NCBI GenBank assembly: GCA_964630775.1 | Contig: CAZVYY010000016.1 | Span: 21,163-85,162, forward strand | DNA from: Anaeroglomus sp964630775 | GTDB taxonomy: Bacteria > Planctomycetota > Phycisphaerae > Sedimentisphaerales > Anaerohalosphaeraceae | Direction: 5' to 3' | DNA: 64,000 nucleotides | In this document: positions 1 to 8,662 of the stretch, one piece after another | How positions within the stretch are numbered: position 1 is the stretch's first letter | Layout: every line of letters starts with the position of its first letter | Notes under the pieces: generated by a model | Databases searched by the model: none | Told to the model about the DNA's origin: nothing | What the model saw: the letters and a program-made list of their open reading frames with translations, nothing else | Translations under genes and position numbers: made by a program

Positions 1-1270
1 CGATTTGTGTTTGCTGCCTGGCATAAAATGCAGGGGTGCCGGCTGGAATGGATTGTGACGAATTGACCGCATCCTGAATCTCCTGGTCCAGATGCGGGGA
101 AAGGATGTGAGGCAAATAAGCACAAAGTAAGCCCCCAATAATCCCGCAGCAGACTGCAACCAGAAAGGCGACGCGAACTTCGCGGAGGAAAACCTGACCA
201 ATTCGCAGGGCTGCCAGGTCGCCGGTGGCAAGGCCGCACACCACAATTGCGGAGGTCTGAAGTCCGGCATTGCCGCTAATAGCCCCAATCATCGGTGCAA
301 AAAGAAAGGCCATGACAAAAATATAAAGCTGATTCCACTCTATAAATAAATTCTTGAAATAAAGACCCAGAAATGCTGTAATTGCCGTCCCCAACAGACA
401 CGGCAGCAGCCATGTCATTCTGACCCGTGCAGCGTGGAATGCTGAGAAGGATTCCAATTCTTCTGCATCGGTACCGGCCATGGCGTAGATGTCTTCGGCT
501 GCTTCTTCTTCGGCGACTTCGATGATGCGGTCGGCGGTGATGCCGCCGACGAGCCGCTTTTGTTCATCAACGACTGGAGCGACCAGTAAGTTGTTCTTTT
601 TAAACAGGTTACGTATTTCTTCCTGGTCGGTGTCAACCGTGACATAAATCGCTTCCGGGTCCACAATTTTGCCCATTTGGGTTTGCGGAGTAGCTAATAA
701 AAGATGGCGTATGCCGACAGTTCCGAGGAATCGCCTTTGTTTATTGACGACAAAAACGCAATAAAACTCTTCCTGGCCCTCTGCTTTTCGAATCAAATCA
801 ATGGTTTGCTGAACGGTGAGGTTTTCTTCGACGGCCAGGATCATGGGGTGCATGATGCCGCCGGCAGAGTCCTCCTCATATTGCATAAGCCCCTGAATCT
901 GTCGGGCATCATCATCATCGAGATTTGCCAGAACCTCCTGGCTTTCCTCTTCATCCATTTCGGCCAGTACGTCGGCGGCTTCATCGGGGGGAAGTTCCGA
1001 AACAAGATCGGCAATTTCTTCATTCTCAAGGACTTCCTCGAACAGTTCGGCGCGGGTTGCCTCATCGACTTTTTCAAGGACTTCGGCGGCCAGCTCTTTG
1101 TCCTCCATGGCGTCAAAAACCTTGCGTTTCTGGTCGTTATCCAGCATCTCGACGGCTTCAGCGATATCGCTGGCCCGTTGAAGGTCCAGGAATGCACCGA
1201 GTGCTTTGAGGTTATTTTCCTCAAGCAAGGCGATGATTTCATGATAAATTTCGATTTTTTCTTCGGACAT
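1..1270 (-). CDS. mgtE: Magnesium transporter MgtE (3' end outside window)
   Basis: Predicted Mg2+ channel/transporter of the inner membrane. Translating the minus strand from the ATG at 1270 gives an acidic helical N-terminal domain (about residues 1-130, with repeated LPPDEAADVLAEM-type helices). A CBS-domain pair follows at about residues 135-255. The first membrane helices include the family signature GNAGLQT, inside MIGAISGNAGLQTSAIV. The reading frame stays open to base 1, so the C-terminal helices lie outside the window. The N domain and CBS pair are the Mg2+-sensing gate in characterised MgtE proteins. The gene is divergent from the exported protein starting at 1402, with about 130 bp between them. 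Nothing odd is seen apart from truncation by the window edge. Confidence 0.95.
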   Translation of the reverse strand, partial: MSEEKIEIYHEIIALLEENNLKALGAFLDLQRASDIAEAVEMLDNDQKRKVFDAMEDKELAAEVLEKVDEATRAELFEEVLENEEIADLVSELPPDEAADVLAEMDEEESQEVLANLDDDDARQIQGLMQYEEDSAGGIMHPMILAVEENLTVQQTIDLIRKAEGQEEFYCVFVVNKQRRFLGTVGIRHLLLATPQTQMGKIVDPEAIYVTVDTDQEEIRNLFKKNNLLVAPVVDEQKRLVGGITADRIIEVAEEEAAEDIYAMAGTDAEELESFSAFHAARVRMTWLLPCLLGTAITAFLGLYFKNLFIEWNQLYIFVMAFLFAPMIGAISGNAGLQTSAIVVCGLATGDLAALRIGQVFLREVRVAFLVAVCCGIIGGLLCAYLPHILSPHLDQEIQDAVNSSQSIPAGTPAFYARQQTQI

Positions 1271-1401
1271 CTGATTCAGGCTATCTGGTCATGCTGGATT
1301 TTTAAGAAGGCCGATGTTTTTGGCTTTACCTTCCTGACAACCGACAGTACAATACTACTTCTGCCAAAGAAGTCCGGCAACAGAAAAAGAGGATATTTTC
1401 T

Positions 1402-2049
1402 ATGAAACGTGCAGGTATTATCCTAATTATCGTATCATTGTTTGGTGTGTTTAGCTATTCGGTTATGTCGGCACCCAAGCCGGTCACGGTTCAGCGTGCT
1501 GGTCAATGGACATTGGATGTCCAGTATAGCCAGCCCCTGCAGATTTCGGTTCGTCTTCCGGGTTTTGAGCAGCCGCAACGGTTCTGGTATGTCGTGCTGA
1601 GCCTGACAAATAATACGAGCAATGCGGAAATTTCACTTATGCCGAGCTGCCAGCTTGTGACCGATACCTTCAAGACCATCCCAGCCGGGCAGGGTGTACG
1701 CAAGGAAGTCTTTGATGCCATTAAATTGAAACATCAGGGTCAGTATCCATTCCTTGAGTCGATGGATTTTACGGATATGAAATTACGCAAAGGGGCCGAT
1801 AATTCACGTGATATTGCGATTATCTGGCCTGAATTTGACCCGAATGCCAAGAAAGTCAGCCTGTTTATTGCGGGGCTTTCCAACGAGACTGCGGCTATCG
1901 ACCATCCGGTAAAAAAAGATGAAAATGGAAATCCAGAGAAGATATATCTTCAAAAGACACTGCAATTGAATTATGTCAACACGACTGATCCGGAGCTGCG
2001 TGCTCGGGCGGGTCTGACGTTTCAGGAGCAGAACTGGGTGATGCGATAA
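1402..2049 (+). CDS. Exported protein of unknown function
   Basis: A 215-residue protein that I do not recognise. The N-terminus is a clear Sec signal peptide (Lys-Arg, hydrophobic stretch, small residues near residue 24, then APKPVTVQ). The mature part looks beta-rich, with phrases such as WTLDVQYSQPLQISVRLPG and FWYVVLSLTNNT, so it may be a secreted beta-sandwich. No catalytic motif, lipobox or membrane anchor is evident. The start has AAGAGG upstream. A strong terminator follows within 70 bp, so it is probably transcribed alone. Confidence 0.8.
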   Translation: MKRAGIILIIVSLFGVFSYSVMSAPKPVTVQRAGQWTLDVQYSQPLQISVRLPGFEQPQRFWYVVLSLTNNTSNAEISLMPSCQLVTDTFKTIPAGQGVRKEVFDAIKLKHQGQYPFLESMDFTDMKLRKGADNSRDIAIIWPEFDPNAKKVSLFIAGLSNETAAIDHPVKKDENGNPEKIYLQKTLQLNYVNTTDPELRARAGLTFQEQNWVMR

Positions 2050-2082
2050 CCGTGTCGGGGATATGTGAGCGACGTTCGTTAG

Positions 2083-2117
2083 AACCAGCCTTGATTTGTT
2101 CAGGCTGGTTTTTTTGT
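2083..2117 (+). terminator. Rho-independent terminator
   Basis: An 8-bp perfect stem (AACCAGCC at 2083-2090, GGCTGGTT at 2103-2110) with a 12-nt loop is followed by a T-rich tract. It ends the transcript of the exported-protein gene. The leftmost in-frame start of the next gene (TTG at 2096) lies in this loop, which argues against that start. Confidence 0.85.
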
Positions 2118-2142
2118 TTTTTACTTTACGAATCTATTTCAA

Positions 2143-2151
2143 TGCTATAAT
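2143..2151 (+). promoter_or_regulatory. Extended -10 promoter for the glycan operon
   Basis: TGCTATAAT is a perfect extended -10 element (TGn plus TATAAT) with no convincing -35 box. It lies just after the terminator and 68 bp before the ATG at 2219. It would drive the methyltransferase and the glycosyltransferase genes behind it. Confidence 0.55.
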
Positions 2152-2218
2152 TTATATCCGGAATTGTTTATATACATATAAGAGCCGCAAACTATATAGA
2201 GCGTATGAGGCAGAGTTT

Positions 2219-2875
2219 ATGTCCGTTGCGGGACAATCTTATTTTACCGAGAATTATCCAGACTATGATCGACAAAACAGTCCGGCCAAGCTGTCGTTTT
2301 ATCAGGCAATGGTGGGTCGCTGGATTTCGCGTGGTGCGAGGCTATTTGAATTGGGAACCGGGCTTGGGAATTTTCTGGCTAAAGTCAGCGGGGATTATGT
2401 CTGTCTGGGGTGCGATCCCAATGCGTATGCCGTGGAGCAGACGCGGCTGAAACTGGCCGGTGCGGATATCCGTCAGGGGTCTTATGAACAGATTCCTGTG
2501 GAGCCTGTCTGTCAGGCGGTGATTGCATGGGATGTCATCGAGCATATTGAACAGATGGAAGAAGCGTTATCCGTGATTCATTCGCGGCTGGCTGAGGGCG
2601 GCTGTTTTTTTCTGGTTGTGCCGGTTTATGATGGACCGCTGGGGCCTGTGGTGCGAATGCTGGATAAGGATGCAACGCATTTATGGAAATTGCCGCGGCA
2701 TCAGTGGCGGCAGTATCTTGAACAACATCATTTTGAGATTGTTGAAAGCGGCGGGATTCTTCGCAAGCTGATATTGGGGCGATGGTACCTGCATCTGACC
2801 CGTCCGCAATGGCTGCTGAAGTCTATCGGCTGTGCGATGTATTATGTGGCGCGTAAAAAGAAGGCTGAGTCTTAA
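2219..2875 (+). CDS. Class I SAM-dependent methyltransferase
   Basis: A 218-residue methyltransferase of the Methyltransf_11/23 type. Motif I is LFELGTGLGNFL (about residues 39-50), the acidic residue after strand 2 is in CLGCDPNAYAVE, and the post-I motif is AVIAWDVIEHIEQ. The open frame reaches back to a TTG at 2096, but that codon sits in a terminator loop and upstream of an extended -10 box. I therefore chose ATG 2219, which has GAGG eight bases before it. It heads a glycan operon, so the substrate may be a sugar or a lipid-linked intermediate; this is inference. Confidence 0.85.
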   Translation: MSVAGQSYFTENYPDYDRQNSPAKLSFYQAMVGRWISRGARLFELGTGLGNFLAKVSGDYVCLGCDPNAYAVEQTRLKLAGADIRQGSYEQIPVEPVCQAVIAWDVIEHIEQMEEALSVIHSRLAEGGCFFLVVPVYDGPLGPVVRMLDKDATHLWKLPRHQWRQYLEQHHFEIVESGGILRKLILGRWYLHLTRPQWLLKSIGCAMYYVARKKKAES

Positions 2876-2923
2876 ACAACTGAATTTTAGTGGCAAGAGT
2901 CTCTATCAGGAGCAATCAAGGTT

Positions 2924-3670
2924 ATGAAAGTATGGGTTGTTTTACCGGCATTTAACGAGGCCGAAAATCTGCCGAAGCTGCTGGATGGTTTTGGTAGAAT
3001 TCGAGAGGATGTTTATAATCTGGATTTGCGGATTATTGTTGTAAACGATGGTTCGACGGATCAGACGGCGGATGCCGCTCGACAGGCGGCGGGGACGCTG
3101 TCGGTCGAGGTTGTTGATAATCCTCGGAATCTGGGGCTTGCGGATACGTTTATGCGAGGCATGATGATTGCTTCGGAGAAAGCGGATTCGCGGGATGTGA
3201 TTCTATGTATGGATGCGGACAACAGTCACAGCCCCGGTCTGGCCGTCCGGATGATTCGCGATATTCAGGAAGGGCGGGATGTGGTGATTGCCTCGCGGTA
3301 TCAGCCGGGGGCGGTGGTGCGGGGGGTTCCGCTGCTTCGTCAGTTTTTGTCTTATGCGATGTCAATTTTATTTCGTGTGGTCTATCCGATTCCCGGCGTG
3401 AAGGATTATTCCTGCGGTTATCGTGCCTATCGGGCGGGATTTCTGCAGGAGGCCTTGAAGCGTCAGGGGAATAAATTGTTTGTCGGAGAAGGCTTTTCGT
3501 GTATGGCGGGGCTGCTGCTGAGCCTGGGACGCGAAGGGGCGGTTTGCGGCGAGGTGCCGATTATCCTGCGATATGACCAGAAGGCGGGCGGTTCCAAGAT
3601 GAAGATTCTTCGCACGATCCAGCGGACTCTGTCGATGCTGTTTCGTGAACGGTTTTTGCATCATCGCTGA
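2924..3670 (+). CDS. Glycosyltransferase family 2, polyprenyl-phosphate sugar synthase-like
   Basis: A 248-residue GT2 enzyme resembling dolichol-phosphate mannose synthase. It starts with VVLPAFNEAENLPKLL and has the nucleotide-binding VVNDGSTDQTADAA. The metal-binding motif MDADNSHSP is the DxD-like region, and VIASRYQPGAVVRGVP is typical of DPM1-type proteins. There is no C-terminal membrane domain, so it should act at the cytoplasmic membrane face to load a sugar onto a polyprenyl phosphate. A GT-C membrane transferase three genes downstream (4847) would be the natural user of that lipid-linked sugar. AGGAG lies about ten bases before the start. Confidence 0.88.
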   Translation: MKVWVVLPAFNEAENLPKLLDGFGRIREDVYNLDLRIIVVNDGSTDQTADAARQAAGTLSVEVVDNPRNLGLADTFMRGMMIASEKADSRDVILCMDADNSHSPGLAVRMIRDIQEGRDVVIASRYQPGAVVRGVPLLRQFLSYAMSILFRVVYPIPGVKDYSCGYRAYRAGFLQEALKRQGNKLFVGEGFSCMAGLLLSLGREGAVCGEVPIILRYDQKAGGSKMKILRTIQRTLSMLFRERFLHHR

Positions 3671-3690
3671 CGGGAGTGAAACGCATTGCC

Positions 3691-4815
3691 ATGAGCCGCA
3701 GAAAACGCATTGTATTCAGTATCGGGACTCGCCCGGAAGCAATTAAGATGGCGCCGGTTTATCTGGCGGTCAAGGCCAGTTCAGATATGGAGGCGATACT
3801 CCTGAGTACGGCCCAGCATCGCCAGCTTCTGGACCAGGTGCTGTCTGTCTTCGGTATTGAGCCGGATGTGGATTTGAATTTGATGAGTCCCAACCAGGGG
3901 CTGTCGGAAATTTCGGCGAAGATTCTGACGGAGACGCAAAAGGTTTTGTCGTCCCTGAAACCCGATGCCATTCTGGTTCATGGGGATACGGCAACATGCC
4001 TGTTTTCGGCCCTGGCGGCGTTTTATGAGCGGATTCCCATTGGGCATGTGGAGGCGGGGCTGCGGACCTACGATTTTGATGCACCCTGGCCGGAAGAAAT
4101 GAACCGTCGTCTGGCTGACCCTATTTGTCGCTGGTGTTTTGCGCCGACCGAACGGGCGCGCCAGAATCTGCTCCGAGAAGGCATATCTGAGCAGCATATT
4201 TATATTACCGGCAACACGGCGGTGGATGGTTTGTTTCTGGGGCTGGAAAAACTGGGCAGTCGGCCTGCAGCGATTCCCGGATTGGAACCGGGGAGTCTGG
4301 ATGGAAAACGTCTGATTCTGGTGACCGGCCATCGACGCGAGAGTTTTGGTGTTCAGATGGAGCAGATTTGCCGGGCGTTTCGTCGGATTGTTGACGATAA
4401 TCCGGACTGTGTGCTGGTGTATCCGGTTCATCTGAATCCGCATGTTCAGCGGCCAGTGCGGCAATTACTGGGTGACCATCCTCGCATATTTTTGATAGAA
4501 CCGGTGGAGTATCTGCCGTTTATCGACCTGATGCGGCGAAGTACACTGATTATTACCGACTCCGGCGGGATTCAGGAGGAGGCGCCTTCACTGCAAAAGC
4601 CGGTTTTGATAACCCGGCGGACCACCGAGCGGCCGGAAGCGGTTGAAAACGGACTGGCGCGAATTGTTGGAACGGAGACAGATAATATTGTCTGTCAGGC
4701 CAATCGGTTGTTGGCAGATTCGCTTGAATATCAAAGAATGATTGGGATTCATAATCCTTTTGGTGACGGCCGGGCATCAGAACGCATTCTTGGTATTTTA
4801 CGGGATACTCTGTGA
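3691..4815 (+). CDS. wecB: UDP-N-acetylglucosamine 2-epimerase (non-hydrolysing)
   Basis: Interconverts UDP-GlcNAc and UDP-ManNAc for surface polysaccharide precursors. Family motifs are complete: GTRPEAIKMAP near the N-terminus, HGDTATCLFSALAAFY, GHVEAGLRT, PTERARQNLL, VTGHRRESFG and the C-terminal DSGGIQEEAPSL with RTTERPEAV. The length (374 residues) is normal. A GTG at 3676 is in frame, but the ATG at 3691 gives the usual short lead into the Rossmann strand and has GGGAG at 3672-3676, though spaced rather widely. The gene begins 20 bases after the GT2 stop, so the two are co-transcribed. Confidence 0.95.
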   Translation: MSRRKRIVFSIGTRPEAIKMAPVYLAVKASSDMEAILLSTAQHRQLLDQVLSVFGIEPDVDLNLMSPNQGLSEISAKILTETQKVLSSLKPDAILVHGDTATCLFSALAAFYERIPIGHVEAGLRTYDFDAPWPEEMNRRLADPICRWCFAPTERARQNLLREGISEQHIYITGNTAVDGLFLGLEKLGSRPAAIPGLEPGSLDGKRLILVTGHRRESFGVQMEQICRAFRRIVDDNPDCVLVYPVHLNPHVQRPVRQLLGDHPRIFLIEPVEYLPFIDLMRRSTLIITDSGGIQEEAPSLQKPVLITRRTTERPEAVENGLARIVGTETDNIVCQANRLLADSLEYQRMIGIHNPFGDGRASERILGILRDTL

Positions 4816-4846
4816 TTTCGATGGCGAAGAATTTGCGGGGTGAAGG

Positions 4847-6373
4847 ATGAGTATGAATTTTAAGCAAAACATAAAGACACTCTTTTCTTCTGCTGTATTC
4901 ATGCCGGCAGGTTTAATGGTTTTGGGATTGGTGTTATCCATTTGGGATCTTGATGGGGAAAGTTTGTGGCAGGATGAATTATATACGGCAAAAACAGCTG
5001 CTTATACCATTTCCGGTATTGTTGAAAATTCAATGCACAAAGACCTGAATCCTCCTCTGTATTATCTGATTTTGCATTTCTGGATAAAGGTATTTGGTTG
5101 TACGGAAACGGCTTTGCGTTTTCCATCGGCAGTGTTCAGCGTCATAACCATTGGCCTGGTTTATTATCTGGGCACGATGTTCTGGGCAGGCAGGGCGGGT
5201 CTGTATGCCGGATTACTGACGGCCATGTCTTCGTATCTGCTGCCGTATGCGCAGGAGGCCCGCTGTTATTCGCTGCTGGCAATGCTGGGAGTGCTGTCCA
5301 TGATCGGTCTGTGGAAGATGATTTATAATTATTCCCGCCGATGGTTCTGGGTTTACACGATAGTCTCGGTATTGATGCTGTATTGTCATTCTTATGCCAT
5401 GTTTCATCTTTTTGCCCAGGTGGTATTTGTCGGCAGTTTGTATTACCTGGATAGGCAGCATTTCCGTTTTTTTTATCGACGGGGGATACTTTCATGGCTC
5501 ATAACCGGATTGCTGTATCTGCCGTGGCTTATCATTACCCTGTTACAGTTTTTGCGAATCCAGGAACGTCCGACATATTTGAAAACACCAACATGGATTG
5601 ATATTCCCTGGGTGATTAAAGTCTTTTCCGCCGACAGTACCAAATTCGGCCTGTTCCTGCTGGCGCTGTGTTGTTTCTGGTTTTTAACGCTGTTTCCTCG
5701 GAGTGATGACGATGGCGGAAGACGCAGACGATTCGACTTGACGGAATGGAATAAAGCCTGGTTTTTGGGTGTCTGGATTCTATGTACCGTGATTCCGCCG
5801 TTTATTCTGTCATTGATATCCAGTCCAATCTTTTCAATTCGCTATATGGTTTCCTGTACGGCGGCGTTTTATCTGCTGGTAGGACGAGGATTAATGAATG
5901 TCCCCTCGGTGTTATTTCAGTTCGCCGCGACAGGAGTTGTTCTGCTTGTGTTTGGATATGAGAACCATTTGTGGTTTTCTCTGGTTCAACGAGAACAGTG
6001 GAGGCAGTCCATCGCTTATATTGATACCCATGCAACACAGGGTGAGTTGTTGTTTTTTCAGGCTCCGGGATATCGCAGTTTAGCCTATCCTTATTATGGA
6101 ACTCGGACGGATTTGACATTAAGCGGATTTCCTTCAACGATTAATTCGCTGCATCTGACCCCTGAGGTTGTTATGGAGACCCTTCCTTCTCTGGTTGGCG
6201 GCCGTGAGTCCCTGTGGCTGATATTGACCTATGAAACGGATACAAATGGGTGCCTGCGTTCATGGTTTCAGCAACAATATCAATCCGTGGAACATCGTGA
6301 ATTTGGAAATTATCTGGATGTCTATCACTATCAAAATAGAAGGTCTGAACGTGAAGAAGAATGGATTGATTAA
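4847..6373 (+). CDS. GT-C fold membrane glycosyltransferase (GT39/ArnT-like)
   Basis: A 508-residue multi-spanning membrane protein with about ten hydrophobic segments and a C-terminal soluble tail. The first extracytoplasmic loop has the acidic GT-C motif in SLWQDELYTA, followed by DLNPPLYYLI, which matches the HPPLYY-type motif of GT39/ArnT-like proteins. These enzymes transfer a sugar from a polyprenyl-phosphate donor on the outer face of the membrane. The acceptor cannot be read from sequence. An in-frame ATG at 4853 has GAAGG six bases upstream and is an equally good start. The 3' end overlaps the following HAD gene. Confidence 0.82.
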   Translation: MSMNFKQNIKTLFSSAVFMPAGLMVLGLVLSIWDLDGESLWQDELYTAKTAAYTISGIVENSMHKDLNPPLYYLILHFWIKVFGCTETALRFPSAVFSVITIGLVYYLGTMFWAGRAGLYAGLLTAMSSYLLPYAQEARCYSLLAMLGVLSMIGLWKMIYNYSRRWFWVYTIVSVLMLYCHSYAMFHLFAQVVFVGSLYYLDRQHFRFFYRRGILSWLITGLLYLPWLIITLLQFLRIQERPTYLKTPTWIDIPWVIKVFSADSTKFGLFLLALCCFWFLTLFPRSDDDGGRRRRFDLTEWNKAWFLGVWILCTVIPPFILSLISSPIFSIRYMVSCTAAFYLLVGRGLMNVPSVLFQFAATGVVLLVFGYENHLWFSLVQREQWRQSIAYIDTHATQGELLFFQAPGYRSLAYPYYGTRTDLTLSGFPSTINSLHLTPEVVMETLPSLVGGRESLWLILTYETDTNGCLRSWFQQQYQSVEHREFGNYLDVYHYQNRRSEREEEWID

Positions 6374-6968
6374 CGCGGTGATCTTTGATCTGGGGCGTGT
6401 GCTGGTGCAGGTGGACACCCAAAAGCTGTGGGACTTTTTTTTCACGAATTATGCAGACGGAGATGTCCAGCAGGCCCTGGGGCGGATTATGGCGGATCCG
6501 ATGATGATGCAGTACAGTATCGGACGCATTCCAACGCAGGAATTCTACCAAAAGCTGCATGATGACTACCGGCTTGATCTGTCGTATGAGGCGTTTGTAT
6601 TTCGCTGGTGCGACATTTTTGCTCCGATGGAAGGAATGGACTCCATCGTGGCTCAGTTGAGCGGCAAAGTCAGGCTGGGATTGTTATCCGATACCGATCC
6701 GCTGCATTGGGATTTTATCCGCCGCCATTACCCCCTGATGCAGTATTTTCCGAAGCCGACCCTGAGTTTTGAAATCGGGTCGGTCAAGCCCAGCCGGGGC
6801 AGTTATCTGGCCGCGGCCTGCGATGTCGGGGTGCCGCCGGAAGAGTGCCTGTTTATCGATGATTTGCAGAAGAATGTGGATGGGGCAAAGGCCGCGGGAA
6901 TGGCGGCGATCCGGTTTGAAGGGGCTGACCCGTTACGCAGCTATCTGGCCGGAATCCATCTCCTCTGA
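6351..6968 (+). CDS. HAD-superfamily hydrolase, YihX-like
   Basis: A 205-residue HAD protein. Motif I is AVIFDLGRVLV: the nucleophile Asp is present but the usual second Asp is Gly, as in YihX-type sugar-phosphatases (DLGNV). Motif II is LLSDTDPLHW, the Lys of motif III is in SVKPSRGSY, and motif IV is LFIDDLQKN. The open frame extends back to 6231 inside the upstream gene. I prefer GTG 6351, which has AGAAGG at 6338-6343 and gives a 23-base overlap with the GT-C gene, typical of translational coupling. A sugar-phosphate substrate is likely but not proven. Confidence 0.85.
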   Translation: MKKNGLINAVIFDLGRVLVQVDTQKLWDFFFTNYADGDVQQALGRIMADPMMMQYSIGRIPTQEFYQKLHDDYRLDLSYEAFVFRWCDIFAPMEGMDSIVAQLSGKVRLGLLSDTDPLHWDFIRRHYPLMQYFPKPTLSFEIGSVKPSRGSYLAAACDVGVPPEECLFIDDLQKNVDGAKAAGMAAIRFEGADPLRSYLAGIHLL

Positions 6969-7126
6969 GATATACCCAACGGGTATGATTATTCCGCGAG
7001 CAAAAGAAGCACGTGGCTGAAGCGGCTGTACTTAGCCGCGACAAACCGGAAAATTTCAAGCAGGATCGGTATATATTCCGGCCAGGTTTTATTTCTATGC
7101 GTCAAAAGCGTGTTGAGGACCTGCCG

Positions 7127-8620
7127 TTATGGCTTCACTTTGGACGTCTTGTCTTTGAGTAATTTGGGTTCGGCGATTTTCGGCGAACTGTAATTGGTAT
7201 TTTCCAGATGCATCTGCTCGGTTGATGTCAGGGTCTGATCGGTGACGATCTGCGGCGTAATGAACACCACCAGTTCGCTGTTGACAATGCTTTCGCCGCG
7301 GAACTTGAACAATTCGCCCAGCAGCGGAATATCGCCGAGAACAGGGACCTTATTGACCTGGGTTGAGACATCCTGCTTTTTCATGCCGCCAATTACGACC
7401 GTCTGCTGGTCACGGATCAGTGCCGTGGTCATGGTCTGGCGTGTGGCGATAATCGGCTGGGCGGGGACATTATTGTTTCCGGTTCCCACCAGCACATCGC
7501 CGGTGCGAACACTGAATTTCGGATTGAGAATCAGTCGAATCAGGCCTTCCCGGGTCAAATGGGGTGTGACCATCAATTCCACGCCGACATCGCGGAACTG
7601 AGTGGTGCCGATGGCGCCGCCGCCGCTGGTTTCGGTCAGTTCCTGATAAGGAAGTTCTTCAACGATTTTGATTTGGGCCTGCTGATTGTCCAACACCATG
7701 ATGCGCGGATTGGCCAGCAGTTTGGCACGGATGTCTTCCTGTTCGGCCCGCAGAATGGCGTCGATATTGATGTGTTCATTCAAAATACCAAACCGCATCA
7801 GTGCATTGGTGTTGGAGGCATTGTTGACATTTCCATTGAATGTCCCTGCTGTAAAAGGATTGGTTACCGAAGAAAAGGGACTGCTGTTGGTGGGATCTCC
7901 ATAAATCACATTTCCCACGCTCGAAAGGTCGTTGCCCAGTGTTCCTGTGGTGGGGGCGCCAAAGCTGGTGGCGGTGCCGGCCTGCCATTGCACACCCAGG
8001 TCGATGCGGTCTTTGGAGGAGACGTCGTAAATCCGGGCTTCGACCAGGATTTGGGGTGTAACCCGGTCAATTTCTTCAATAAATGAATCGATGGCTTCGA
8101 TTTTGCTTTCCACGTCGGTCACGATGATATTGCTGGTGCCGGGATTGGCGGAAAGGGAACCGCCTTCCGAGATGAATTTTTTCAGGGATTCCTCGACTTC
8201 CGTCACATTGGCGTAGGTAATGCGATAGACGCGGCTGACTCGTTTTTCCTGCGTCTGAAGGACCTCTTCCCGCGGTACAACGCGGATCATGTTGGTTGTC
8301 GTAATAAAAGCATAGCCGTGTGCGGCCAGGATATTTTCGAGGGCCTCAGACAGCGGGATATCGGTTAATGTGGCGGTGACATTGCCGATGACCTTGGGGC
8401 TTTTAATAATATCCACATCGGCCTGTTTGGCCAGGATGAGCAGGACATCATCAATGGGGGTTTCGCGGAATTCGATTGAGATCGGGTGCCGCATGCGTTC
8501 CTGGACCGGTGTCAGCAGCTCATTTTTCGGTGCCAGGGTCTCCTCGGCCAGGCTCAGCCCGATACATCCCATCCAAAGTCCCAGACTTAACCGCAGCAAT
8601 TGATGCAGTGCATATTTCAT
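7127..8620 (-). CDS. pilQ: Secretin of a type IV pilus / type II secretion system (PilQ/GspD-like)
   Basis: A 497-residue outer-membrane channel protein. A signal peptide ends near GLSLAEE. An N-terminal STN/N0-like domain follows (FRETPIDDVLLILAKQADV), then one N1/KH-like domain around YRITYANVTEVEESLKKF. The C-terminal secretin pore carries VPVLGDIPLLGELFKF and ELVVFITPQIV, the family signature. It is shorter than most PilQ proteins, with no AMIN domain and a single N1 repeat. It is the last gene of the minus-strand pilus cluster, 42 bases after the PilP-like gene. Whether the machine makes pili or secretes proteins is open. Confidence 0.93.
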   Translation of the reverse strand: MKYALHQLLRLSLGLWMGCIGLSLAEETLAPKNELLTPVQERMRHPISIEFRETPIDDVLLILAKQADVDIIKSPKVIGNVTATLTDIPLSEALENILAAHGYAFITTTNMIRVVPREEVLQTQEKRVSRVYRITYANVTEVEESLKKFISEGGSLSANPGTSNIIVTDVESKIEAIDSFIEEIDRVTPQILVEARIYDVSSKDRIDLGVQWQAGTATSFGAPTTGTLGNDLSSVGNVIYGDPTNSSPFSSVTNPFTAGTFNGNVNNASNTNALMRFGILNEHINIDAILRAEQEDIRAKLLANPRIMVLDNQQAQIKIVEELPYQELTETSGGGAIGTTQFRDVGVELMVTPHLTREGLIRLILNPKFSVRTGDVLVGTGNNNVPAQPIIATRQTMTTALIRDQQTVVIGGMKKQDVSTQVNKVPVLGDIPLLGELFKFRGESIVNSELVVFITPQIVTDQTLTSTEQMHLENTNYSSPKIAEPKLLKDKTSKVKP

Positions 8621-8662
8621 GTTTGTCTCCTGTTATGTTCTGTCTGACAATCCTGTCAGTGA

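Noticed and set aside
704..1405. 233-codon plus-strand frame
   Set aside because: It lies fully over mgtE on the other strand, which has clear family motifs; the plus-strand protein has none.
6970..7039. Small hairpins between the HAD and secretin genes as terminators
   Set aside because: Stems of 6 bp (6972-6984 region and 7022-7039) have no T-run on either strand, so I cannot support terminators.
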